From contig JAAYAM010000315.1 of the NCBI GenBank assembly GCA_012719355.1, positions 1-33,626 on the forward strand: a stretch of DNA of 33,626 nt. The letters are read 5' to 3'. A program made the translations under genes and the position numbers. Under the pieces are notes generated by a model, which was not told the origin of the DNA, did not search any database, and saw only the letters and a program-made list of their open reading frames with translations. The DNA is from Acidobacteriota bacterium. GTDB lineage: Bacteria; Acidobacteriota; UBA6911. Below, one piece after another: positions 1-7,233 of the stretch (its first letter is position 1; each line of letters opens with the position of its first letter).

Positions 1-1
1 A

Positions 2-1015
2 GGCCTCCCATTCATGCCTCAGATGTTTAAGTACTGCGGAATGCGTTTCGTCATCTACAGACGCGCCCATAAGACTTGTGACACCATCAATCAGAGCGGC
101 GGCAGAAGGTTATCCAATACCGTTCATCTGAACACCCGCTGCGATGGGCAGGCATACGGAGGATGTCAGGCGAGCTGTCTGATCTTCTGGAAAGAAGCAT
201 GGCTCAGGCGGCTGAACACTGAGGATCCGGCTGTATCCGGAAACACTACTCCCGAAAGAAGCGGTTGCACTGAAGCAGCTGTATGGACTGCAACCCAGGA
301 GCGCCGGAATGAAACAGTGAAATACAGCTGTCAGGCAACCGAGTTGCTCAATTTCACCACTCCGCTGCCCTGGTGGGACCTCAGGCAGTACATTGAAGAC
401 GTTGTTTCGCGGAATGTGTCGATCGGAAAACTCTGTCGGGGTTTAATCTATTCTATGTACTTCCACTTTCGCGCAGCGGCAGGATATTGCCGTCCTCTGG
501 ATTCAGCATATGACTGGATTCAGAAGGTGCTCGGCGGCGTCCCTTTTCCGAGAAGAACCGGGAAAGCCTCCCCGGCGCAGGTAACCTCGCTCAAGACTCT
601 CGATCTTCGGCCGGGCGAACTGGTCCGAGTCAAATCCTATCGGGAAATTCTCTCCACTCTGGACACCAACAACAAAAACAGAGGATTGTACTTCGATGCT
701 GAAGCGGTTCCCTACTGCGGCAAAACTGTCCGGGTCCAGTCACGCGTCAGCAGGTTCATCAATGAAAAGACGGGATATATGACAGAGTTGAGAACGCCGG
801 CGGTAATACTTGAAGGAGTATGGTGCCAGGCCCGCTACAGCGATTGCCGCATGCATTGCCCGAGAAGTATATATTCCTGGTGGCGGGAGGTCTGGCTTGA
901 ACGCGGAGACAGGTCTCATCCCTGCACAGTTCCGGATAGAGGACAGTCGAGTGAAGAGCAGTTCGAAGTGACAGGAAAGGCCGGGAACTCCGCTCTTGCC
1001 AAAACGGACGCGTGA
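2..1015 (+). CDS. Two-repeat cysteine-rich hypothetical protein (5' end outside window)
   Basis: The reading frame is open from the first bases of the window, and residues just before the first ATG (GLPF) continue the family pattern, so the true start lies upstream and the gene is partial. Two related blocks flank a middle segment. The N-terminal block has GLPFMPQMFKYCG, then CDGxxxGGCQASC followed by FWKEAWL. The C-terminal block has RPGELVRVKSYREIL, GLYFDAEAVPYCG, then WCQARYSDCRMHC followed by WWREVWL. The shared order, a YCG motif then a Cys cluster then an aromatic EAWL/EVWL end, indicates an internal duplication with conserved possible metal- or cluster-binding cysteines. From memory, relatives are uncharacterised and often sit in surface-polysaccharide gene clusters; that is recollection, not something seen here. 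No signal peptide can be judged because the start is missing. Function unknown. Confidence 0.85.
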   Translation, partial: GLPFMPQMFKYCGMRFVIYRRAHKTCDTINQSGGRRLSNTVHLNTRCDGQAYGGCQASCLIFWKEAWLRRLNTEDPAVSGNTTPERSGCTEAAVWTATQERRNETVKYSCQATELLNFTTPLPWWDLRQYIEDVVSRNVSIGKLCRGLIYSMYFHFRAAAGYCRPLDSAYDWIQKVLGGVPFPRRTGKASPAQVTSLKTLDLRPGELVRVKSYREILSTLDTNNKNRGLYFDAEAVPYCGKTVRVQSRVSRFINEKTGYMTELRTPAVILEGVWCQARYSDCRMHCPRSIYSWWREVWLERGDRSHPCTVPDRGQSSEEQFEVTGKAGNSALAKTDA

Positions 1016-1033
1016 TTAAGCTGACCTCTTGGA

Positions 1034-1061
1034 GGGGGACGCAAGACAAAGCGCATCCCCC
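1034..1061. terminator. Hairpin with bulge in convergent gap
   Basis: GGGGGA-CGC pairs with GCG-(CA)-TCCCCC across an 8-base loop. It lies 18 bases after the stop of the leftmost gene, between two convergent genes. No U-tract follows on either strand, so a termination role is inferred from position only. Confidence 0.4.
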
Positions 1062-1078
1062 AACCCCCTCCCGGGACA

Positions 1079-1099
1079 GCCGAGGCGTACGTCCTCGGC
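1079..1099. terminator. Perfect 7-bp hairpin in convergent gap
   Basis: GCCGAGG and CCTCGGC form a perfect stem around a 7-base loop, just beyond the 3' end of the minus-strand cupin gene. It reads equally well on both strands and could end transcription from both convergent genes. There is no T-run on either side. Confidence 0.45.
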
Positions 1100-1111
1100 G
1101 CCTAAACTGTG

Positions 1112-1609
1112 TCAGTCTTTCTCGCTGCCGTCAGCATCGATGAACAGCAGTTTATCCCTCAACTCTTCCTTCACAAGCTTCTTGAGGCCTGTTTCGGTCA
1201 GTTTCGGAGCGTACTGGCACTGAATCAGAATAAAAGGCCTTGTGACCTCGAGCACCCTGTACGGCGCATGTATGAATCGGGCCGGGATCCATATCATCGT
1301 CGATTCGGTGACGATATGGCTTTCCATTTCCGGCCCCATGCACATCTCGATTCTGGCGCCGAGGTCACGCGGTTTCTCCATGTCCGTACCAAGCAGCACC
1401 AGCAGTTCCGGATCCTGGTGAATGTGAGGACCATGGCCGGGATGTCTGACAGCTTCCGGGCCCATGATCATTACCGAGAAGTACTTGCTCCCTTCGATGA
1501 TGTCATTATCAGTGTATGCGATCATCGAAGGCATTTTGCCGAATCCCTTGAAACGCTGTTCGGGCGGCAGTTCGCTAAGGAAGTATCTGCTGTATTTCAA
1601 CTCGGACAT
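1112..1609 (-). CDS. Single-domain cupin protein
   Basis: A 165-residue cupin-fold protein. The first cupin motif is visible as HIHxxxE with H62, H64 and E68, and the second motif supplies H114 after a WIPA segment, giving the usual 3-His/1-Glu metal site. A preceding DIIEGSKYFSVMIM block resembles the (D/E)xLEG-x-WG block of the double-cupin proteins at 29331-31327, so these are probably distant paralogs. It also has a lysine- and acid-rich C-terminal tail of about 35 residues that they lack. The start has a GAGGAG site 7 bases upstream. It is the last gene of a tight minus-strand run, 30 bases after the DNA glycosylase gene. The family covers dioxygenases, isomerases and sensors; the substrate is unknown. 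Confidence 0.85.
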   Translation of the reverse strand: MSELKYSRYFLSELPPEQRFKGFGKMPSMIAYTDNDIIEGSKYFSVMIMGPEAVRHPGHGPHIHQDPELLVLLGTDMEKPRDLGARIEMCMGPEMESHIVTESTMIWIPARFIHAPYRVLEVTRPFILIQCQYAPKLTETGLKKLVKEELRDKLLFIDADGSEKD

Positions 1610-1639
1610 TGTGGCACTCCTCTCAATCTCCGGCCGCCG

Positions 1640-2200
1640 TTAGCCGTAACGGTAACAGCTCACCAGGTGATCGTTGACCATGCCGGTGGCCTGCATGTGA
1701 GCATAGACTATTGTGGAGCCTACGAACTTGAATCCACGCCGTTTCAAATCCCTGCTGAACCGGTCAGACTCCGGTGAAGTTGCGGGAATTTCGGATACTT
1801 GCCGCCGCCCATGCCTGATCGGCTTTCCGCCGACAAACTCCCACATGTAGCTGTCAAAACTTCCGAACTCTCTCTGCACCTTCAGAAAGGCCCTGGCATT
1901 CGAGATGGCTGCCTCGATCTTCAGCCGGTTGCGAATGATGCCCGCATCGGAGAGAAGTCGTTTGATGTCTTCTCTCGTAAATTCGGCGACGATTTCCGGG
2001 TCGAAACCTTTGAAGGCGGCGCGGAAGTTCTCTCGCTTGCGGAGAATGGTGGCCCAGCTCAGGCCCGCCTGCATTCCTTCGAGCACGATGAATTCATAGA
2101 TCCTTGTATCATCGTGCAGCGGGACTCCCCATTCTGTATCGTGATATTCGATCATCAGGGGATCTTCGCCGGTCCAGGGGCAACGACTCAGTTTCTTCAT
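1640..2200 (-). CDS. tag: DNA-3-methyladenine glycosylase I
   Basis: This 186-residue protein matches Tag in length and motifs. Tag removes 3-methyladenine from alkylated DNA as the first step of base excision repair in the cytoplasm. The N-terminal RCPW segment with C7 and H20, plus H178 and C182 near the end, reproduces the zinc-snap ligands of the family. E41 in LEGMQAGLSW is the position of the base-recognition glutamate, and GIIRN is also typical. The start follows the GH3 glycosidase stop by 9 bases, so the two are probably co-transcribed despite unrelated roles. Its own ribosome-binding site is weak, which suggests coupling to upstream translation. Confidence 0.95.
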   Translation of the reverse strand: MKKLSRCPWTGEDPLMIEYHDTEWGVPLHDDTRIYEFIVLEGMQAGLSWATILRKRENFRAAFKGFDPEIVAEFTREDIKRLLSDAGIIRNRLKIEAAISNARAFLKVQREFGSFDSYMWEFVGGKPIRHGRRQVSEIPATSPESDRFSRDLKRRGFKFVGSTIVYAHMQATGMVNDHLVSCYRYG

Positions 2201-2209
2201 GGCAACACT

Positions 2210-4867
2210 CTAGAGTTCAATCTCGACAGGCTTTCCGATAAGGGAGAACTGACGCTTTACAACTCCGGTGGTCGGAGCATCGGCGCTTCCCGAAAAACCA
2301 GGCTGTTTACCTCCTACCGATATGTCGAAGACACCAGGCTCTATCACCCTCCGGGTATCGTCGGTGATGAGCGAAAGCTCGCGGGGATCGATCATGAAGG
2401 AAATCCGCTGCGACGCCCCCGGCTTCAGAAAGATTCGGCGAAACCCGACGAGTCTCCGAATCGGAACAGGCACGGACGCTTCACGATCAGTCACGTATAC
2501 CTGTACTACCTCCTCTCCGGATCGACGGCCGGTGTTCTTGACCGTGACCGACACCTTCACGGGGTCGCCCGCTTTAACTGATTTCGGAACCTGGAGGTCG
2601 CTATATGCAAATGTCGTATAGCTCAGTCCGTGCCCGAAGGGATAGAGCGGCGTGCCGGTGAAATACCTGTAGGTGCGCTCATTCATCGAGTAATCCTCAA
2701 ACGGAGGCAATTGTTCAATCGATTTATAGAACGTCACGGGAAGACGTCCGGCCGGATTGTAGTCTCCGAAGAGAACGTCGGCTATTGCGGTCCCTGCCGC
2801 CTGTCCCGGATACCATGCTTCGATAATCGCGGGAATGTTGGCGTCCGCCCAGTTCACCGCCAGGGCGCTGCCGTTCAGCAGCACGAGCACCGTGGGGGTC
2901 CCTGTCGCAACGATCGAACGCATCAGGTTTTCCTGGACTTCAGGCAGGTCAATGGTCTCCCGGTCTCCGCCGGAGAAGCCTTTTACCCTTACAGGCATCT
3001 CCTCGCCTTCCAGCCGGGGGGAAAGGCCAAGGAACAGGATTGCGACATCGGCTTTCCGGGCCACCGCAACAGCTTCAGCTGCGTAATCGCGGCCGCGCAT
3101 CGACCACTGCAATTCCACGTTCATTCCGCCAAACCTGTCGGCAAGCTCGACCATGATCTGATAGTGTCTGCCGGCTTCCAGGGTCACGTACTCGGGTGCA
3201 GCCATTCCTCTTCCGCCCAGCTGCCTGCCGTCGAGAAGGAGCCTGCCGAATGCACCGGCGACGCGAAGCGTGTATTCTCCTGATTCTGTGGGCGTGATCT
3301 GACCCGACCAGCGCACCGAGAACTGATTGTCGACAAGGTCCGGATGAGGGGCATCATTCCCCCAGTCGGCCTTGATGTTGGGACTGTATTCCGTCCTTAC
3401 CGGGGCGCCTTCATGTTGCAGATTGTTGAAGAACTCGACTTTGACGCCGCTGCGTCTCTGTCCATCAGGACCAGGAATCGAAAAGAACGTAGCGGGGACT
3501 AGCCCATAGGACGCCATCCCTTCGGCGATATCGCAGCCACGGGCATAGAGCACTTTTGCAGATGATCCGATTTTTGCACGTATACCTGCAAGCGGAGTCA
3601 CAGGATTTGAAGGGGTGCCGTTGTAGTTTCCCAGAAGCACCTCGGCGTCATCCGCGTTCGGACCTATTACTGCGATGGTACGCACTTTCCTGCTAAGCGG
3701 AAGCGCCCCGTTGTCGTTTTTCAGGAGCACAATCGATTTGCGTGCCGTCTCTTCAGCCAGCTTCGAGTGCTGTGGAGAATCGTTCACGGAATAGGGAATA
3801 CGGGCCCATTTGACCATCTCGGGTGGATCGAACATGCCCAGCTTCATCCGGGCGACAAAAAGCCTCTTCACTGATACATCGAGTTCCTTCTCGCTCAGAA
3901 GGCCCTGCTTGATCGCTCCGGCCAAAGCCTTGTACGTGTTGCCGCAGTCGAGATCACAGCCGCGCTTGATGCCGAGAGAAGACGCTTCTTCCGCGGTCGC
4001 GACTAACTTGTGGTTCGCAAAGATGTCACGGATCGAGTCGCAATCGGAAACGATATAGCCGTTGAAGCCCCATTTCCCCCGGAGGAGTTCATCAAGAAGC
4101 AGCCTGTGTGCGCTGGCTGACTCGCCGCGGAAGCGGTTGTAGGCGCCCATTATGGAATAGACTTTTCCTTCAGTGACTGTGGCTCGAAAATGAGGGAGAT
4201 ACGTTTCGTACAGATCCCGATCGCTTGTCTGTGCATCGAAGATGTGTCGCTTCGGTTCGGGACCGCTGTGCACCGCGTAGTGTTTGGAGGTGGCAATGAC
4301 CTTGAAGTACTTTGGATCATCCCCCTGGAGACCCTTGATGAAGGAGATCGCCATCCTGCCCGTGAGAAACGGGTCTTCCCCGTATGTCTCCATGCCTCTG
4401 CCCCAACGCGGATCACGGAAGATGTTGATGTTGGGAGACCAGAAGGTCAGTCCCTGATACCTCCCACGCTTCCCCTGTCGCACGAATTCATGGTGTTTTG
4501 CGCGCGCCTCGTCGGAGATTGCAGTTGCCACTTTGAACAAATGATCCTCATCCCACATGGCTGCAAGGGCAATCGCCTGCGGAAACACGGTCGCCACTCC
4601 TGCGCGGGCGACACCATGCAGGGCTTCGTTCCACCATTCATATGCCGGTATCCCAAGCCTCTCGATTGCCGGAGCATTGTTCATGGTCTGCGAAATCTTT
4701 TCTTCGAGAGTCATACGACTGACCAGGTCTTCTACCCTCGTCTCTACCGGAAGGCTTGGATTGAGGTAAGGCGGGCCGTCGAATTCGGCGCTTCCGCCGT
4801 GACCCAGGATGCAGATGGTGAGCAGAGTAATAGAAAGCGCACAGCGCGTGACAAGTCTGGTCTTCAT
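2210..4867 (-). CDS. Secreted GH3 beta-glycosidase with PA14 insert
   Basis: An 885-residue glycoside hydrolase of family 3. I place the start at 4867 (MKTRLVTR) because AGGAG lies 6 bases upstream; an ATG 33 bases earlier lacks this. Residues 1-27 look like a signal peptide. The (alpha/beta)8 domain carries EWWNEALHG near 77-85, K195-H196, and VSDCDS with D275 as the expected nucleophile. The second domain is interrupted at about 475-590 by a PA14 domain (SGVKVEFF to ELQWSM), a known carbohydrate-recognition insert. A fibronectin III-like domain follows at about 755-860. EWWNEALHG and the PA14 layout resemble beta-xylosidase/beta-glucosidase subgroups. Given the beta-glucan genes at 18243-26422, a beta-1,2-glucooligosaccharide substrate is possible but unproven. 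It likely acts in the periplasm or outside the cell. Confidence 0.93.
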   Translation of the reverse strand: MKTRLVTRCALSITLLTICILGHGGSAEFDGPPYLNPSLPVETRVEDLVSRMTLEEKISQTMNNAPAIERLGIPAYEWWNEALHGVARAGVATVFPQAIALAAMWDEDHLFKVATAISDEARAKHHEFVRQGKRGRYQGLTFWSPNINIFRDPRWGRGMETYGEDPFLTGRMAISFIKGLQGDDPKYFKVIATSKHYAVHSGPEPKRHIFDAQTSDRDLYETYLPHFRATVTEGKVYSIMGAYNRFRGESASAHRLLLDELLRGKWGFNGYIVSDCDSIRDIFANHKLVATAEEASSLGIKRGCDLDCGNTYKALAGAIKQGLLSEKELDVSVKRLFVARMKLGMFDPPEMVKWARIPYSVNDSPQHSKLAEETARKSIVLLKNDNGALPLSRKVRTIAVIGPNADDAEVLLGNYNGTPSNPVTPLAGIRAKIGSSAKVLYARGCDIAEGMASYGLVPATFFSIPGPDGQRRSGVKVEFFNNLQHEGAPVRTEYSPNIKADWGNDAPHPDLVDNQFSVRWSGQITPTESGEYTLRVAGAFGRLLLDGRQLGGRGMAAPEYVTLEAGRHYQIMVELADRFGGMNVELQWSMRGRDYAAEAVAVARKADVAILFLGLSPRLEGEEMPVRVKGFSGGDRETIDLPEVQENLMRSIVATGTPTVLVLLNGSALAVNWADANIPAIIEAWYPGQAAGTAIADVLFGDYNPAGRLPVTFYKSIEQLPPFEDYSMNERTYRYFTGTPLYPFGHGLSYTTFAYSDLQVPKSVKAGDPVKVSVTVKNTGRRSGEEVVQVYVTDREASVPVPIRRLVGFRRIFLKPGASQRISFMIDPRELSLITDDTRRVIEPGVFDISVGGKQPGFSGSADAPTTGVVKRQFSLIGKPVEIEL

Positions 4868-4961
4868 CTCAGCTCCTCTGTCGGATTTCACAACGTGCAC
4901 TGGAAGACCAATACTAATCCGTACAGTTTCCTTTCGGCAACTGAATCCCTGAAAGCACCTG

Positions 4962-6407
4962 CTACTTGAGCCCGTTGACGACGCGCCGGGCAGTCATGAG
5001 TCCGGAAGGAAGTCCGCCGCCGGGAGCGATCCACTGACCCACCATGTAGAAATCGCGAACGGCTGAAAGGGTGCACGGCAGTTCTCTTGCACCCGTCTCG
5101 GGCGTGAGAAGCCATCCTTCCATGCTTCCTTTCCAGTTATTCGTGTACCGGTGCACAGTGGCCGGGGTGGCGACGTCGACTACTTCGATCTTCTCTCTGC
5201 TCCCCGGATAACGCGCTTCGAAGACGTCGATGATACCGGAAGCGATGCGGCGCTTCTCTTCCGCGTAGCGTTCGGGTGAGGTTGCACGAAGCCGCGCCCA
5301 ATAGTCGTAGTCGTAGGTAGGGATAAACGAAACGATTGCGGTCTTTCCCTGCGGCGCAAGAGTCGGGTCATAGTTGAAAATGCGGTACGAAGCCACCCCC
5401 AGCTCAGTCTCACTATCGATATGGAGTAGACGATCCAGCAGGATCGCAAGAAGCTCAGGCTCTCCGGCGAACTCCCTCGCTACCCCGAAAGAGACCATTA
5501 CGTAAGAGGGAAAAGGTTTCAGTGTCTTGAATCTCTTTCTGGTTCTGTCATCGAGATACTGGTCGCCGAGCAGCTCAAAGGCAGTGGAGTGACCATCAGC
5601 GGCGGAAATGACGATATCGGCATCGATCGCTTCACCGTTCTGCAGTTTCAGTCCGGCAGCGCGGCCATTCTTCACAACGATGCGTTCGACACGGGAATCG
5701 AACCGGATTTCGCCTCCAAGTTTTCGGTAGTTGTCTGCAATAAGCTGTATCATTCGGAGGGAACCGCCGACCGGATAGCCCGCGTTACCGCTGTTCATCC
5801 ACGAGAGGCTGAAGAGGAGGGCGATTTGCGACAGGTCGGCCATCTGTTGAAAGAACGCCAACAGCAGGGGATTCTTAAGGCGCCTTGCATACTCTCCGAC
5901 TGTAGTCTTTGACGCCCTCGAAAGAATCGGGAGATAAGGGATGTCATTCACATAGGATATTGCTTTATCTATCAGGTTGTCGCCCATCGGCAGCCGGAAA
6001 TGCGAGAGTTTGCGCAGGTCACGTATGAAATCCAGGATCGCCTCCCGGTCTTCAGGAGCCTTTGAAAGGAGTTCCCGTTCAAGAGCATCGATATCGCGAT
6101 AGAATGTAATCCTTTTTCCGCAGCCTTCGATAACCGATTGGATTCCGCTTTCGTAGAATTCAAGCTGATCGATATCGAACACTTCACGCCACATGTCGTT
6201 CAGATCGCCGTTCTTTTTCGATCCGAGCAGCCAGTGGATGCAATTTTCGAATGTGTATCCCTGCCTTTTCCAGGCAGTTGCCAGGCCGCCCGGAATGCTG
6301 TGCGTCTCGAAGATTTCCGTCTTGAATCCTCTTTTCCTCGCATAGACGCCGGCGCATAGTCCGGCAATTCCTGCGCCGATTATGGCCACCCTGCGTTCTG
6401 CAACCAT
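4962..6407 (-). CDS. FAD-dependent phytoene desaturase-like oxidoreductase
   Basis: A 481-residue protein of the phytoene dehydrogenase/amine oxidase-like flavoprotein family. The N-terminal dinucleotide-binding fold is clear: GAGIAG at residues 11-16, then E34 at the end of the second strand. It continues with the PGGLATAW motif of CrtI-type enzymes. The C-terminal FAD-contacting segment GQWIAPGGGLPSGL also fits. The start is well supported by AGGAGGGAGG a few bases upstream. No phytoene synthase or other carotenoid gene is visible nearby, so the substrate could equally be another polyunsaturated or prenyl lipid, as in retinol saturase-like members. The GH3 gene follows 94 bases downstream on the same strand. 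A candidate operator lies 40 bases upstream at 6447-6460. Confidence 0.88.
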   Translation of the reverse strand: MVAERRVAIIGAGIAGLCAGVYARKRGFKTEIFETHSIPGGLATAWKRQGYTFENCIHWLLGSKKNGDLNDMWREVFDIDQLEFYESGIQSVIEGCGKRITFYRDIDALERELLSKAPEDREAILDFIRDLRKLSHFRLPMGDNLIDKAISYVNDIPYLPILSRASKTTVGEYARRLKNPLLLAFFQQMADLSQIALLFSLSWMNSGNAGYPVGGSLRMIQLIADNYRKLGGEIRFDSRVERIVVKNGRAAGLKLQNGEAIDADIVISAADGHSTAFELLGDQYLDDRTRKRFKTLKPFPSYVMVSFGVAREFAGEPELLAILLDRLLHIDSETELGVASYRIFNYDPTLAPQGKTAIVSFIPTYDYDYWARLRATSPERYAEEKRRIASGIIDVFEARYPGSREKIEVVDVATPATVHRYTNNWKGSMEGWLLTPETGARELPCTLSAVRDFYMVGQWIAPGGGLPSGLMTARRVVNGLK

Positions 6408-6446
6408 ACCCCTCCCTCCTGGCTCAAGTGAAATTCTTAGGATATT

Positions 6447-6460
6447 GTATACCAGTATAC
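6447..6460. promoter_or_regulatory. Candidate operator or -10 region, GTATAC-CA-GTATAC
   Basis: Two copies of the self-palindrome GTATAC are separated by 2 bases, forming a near-perfect 14-bp dyad 40 bases upstream of the FAD oxidoreductase start. On the minus strand it also contains TATACT and overlaps TACAAT, both -10-like. No convincing -35 is present. Confidence 0.4.
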
Positions 6461-6477
6461 CGGAGGGCAGGAGGTAC

Positions 6478-6672
6478 TTATTCCTCGAGAAGCTTTTTCA
6501 TTTCGATGCGAAGCTTCTTCATTCCCGCCGCCACTGCGGGAATTTCGCTCTGATAACCCATTCTTGGGGTCACCCGCTGGACATGAGTGAGAAGTTTCTC
6601 CAGCTCAGCGGCTTGAAGCTCCATTATCTCGATGAGTTCGTCAACGATGCCGGCCAGTTTTTTCAGGTCCAT
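6478..6672 (-). CDS. Small helical hypothetical protein (64 aa)
   Basis: A 64-residue product beginning MDLKKLAGIVDEL and ending KKLRIEMKKLLEE. It is almost entirely predicted amphipathic helix, charged and leucine-rich, with a possible short coiled coil in the middle. I chose this ATG because GAGGA lies about 6 bases upstream; the frame stays open for another 63 codons upstream but that part does not look like protein. It lies downstream of the carboxyltransferase and biotin carrier genes on the same strand after a 227-base gap that contains one short hairpin (6731-6751). No family is recognised. It could be a small accessory protein of the carboxylase, but this rests on position only. Confidence 0.55.
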   Translation of the reverse strand: MDLKKLAGIVDELIEIMELQAAELEKLLTHVQRVTPRMGYQSEIPAVAAGMKKLRIEMKKLLEE

Positions 6673-6899
6673 AACTGTCCTCGTTAGTTGCTCCGTCCGC
6701 GGTATTGTTAGCAACTGATGTGCCACAAGCCCCGGTGAAAGCAGAACCGGGCTCGGTTGGCTCGATCCGAAGACGCGTATGGATGAAGATCTCGCACAAA
6801 TGAAGACATTCACGGAGAGCAGTCGGTGTTCGGGATAAAGATTCAGGGCGATTTTCCTCACTCCCGTGAGAGGGCCGGCAGTCGAACGGGTGAAAGCGC

Positions 6900-7217
6900 C
6901 TACTTGATTTCGACCAGAACTTGTCCTTTGGACACTTTCTGGCCTTTCGAGACACGGACGGCTTTGACTGTGCCGTCCATGGAGGACGTGATGCGATTGA
7001 GCATCTTCATGGCCTCGAGGGTAATTACAGTGTCGCCCTTCTTCACCGCGGTTCCGGCGGCGGCTTCGATCGTTGCCACGACGCCCGGAATTACCGCCCT
7101 GACGACCCGTGGATCTTTTCTTTCGTACGGCTTGCGGCGCGCAAATTTCGCGGTGAGATTTGTTTCGAAAACGCCGTTTTCCAGCGAAATCCGGCTGAGT
7201 CTCTCCTGTTCGCTCAC
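6900..7217 (-). CDS. Biotin carboxyl carrier protein
   Basis: A 105-residue biotinyl/lipoyl-domain protein. The biotinylation motif EAMKM places the biotin on K71. The surrounding pattern is the canonical hammerhead fold: GVV and GDTV about 20 residues before the motif, DGTV and GQxV after it. The start is a GTG with GAGGAG 7 bases upstream. It lies 16 bases after the carboxyltransferase gene, so the two are an operon and presumably one complex, in which the carrier moves carboxyl groups to or from the acyl-CoA. The first 35 residues are a basic linker. No biotin carboxylase gene is visible in the window, so that subunit must be encoded elsewhere, or the complex works as a decarboxylase or transcarboxylase. 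Confidence 0.93.
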   Translation of the reverse strand: MSEQERLSRISLENGVFETNLTAKFARRKPYERKDPRVVRAVIPGVVATIEAAAGTAVKKGDTVITLEAMKMLNRITSSMDGTVKAVRVSKGQKVSKGQVLVEIK

Positions 7218-7233
7218 AGCGGTTCTCCTCTGA

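Noticed and set aside
4962-6407. Carotenoid biosynthesis cluster
   Set aside because: Only the desaturase-like flavoenzyme is present; no phytoene synthase, cyclase or geranylgeranyl synthase is nearby.
6673-6861. Longer version of the 64-residue protein starting at 6861
   Set aside because: The extra 63 residues look non-coding, while the ATG at 6672 has a good ribosome-binding site.
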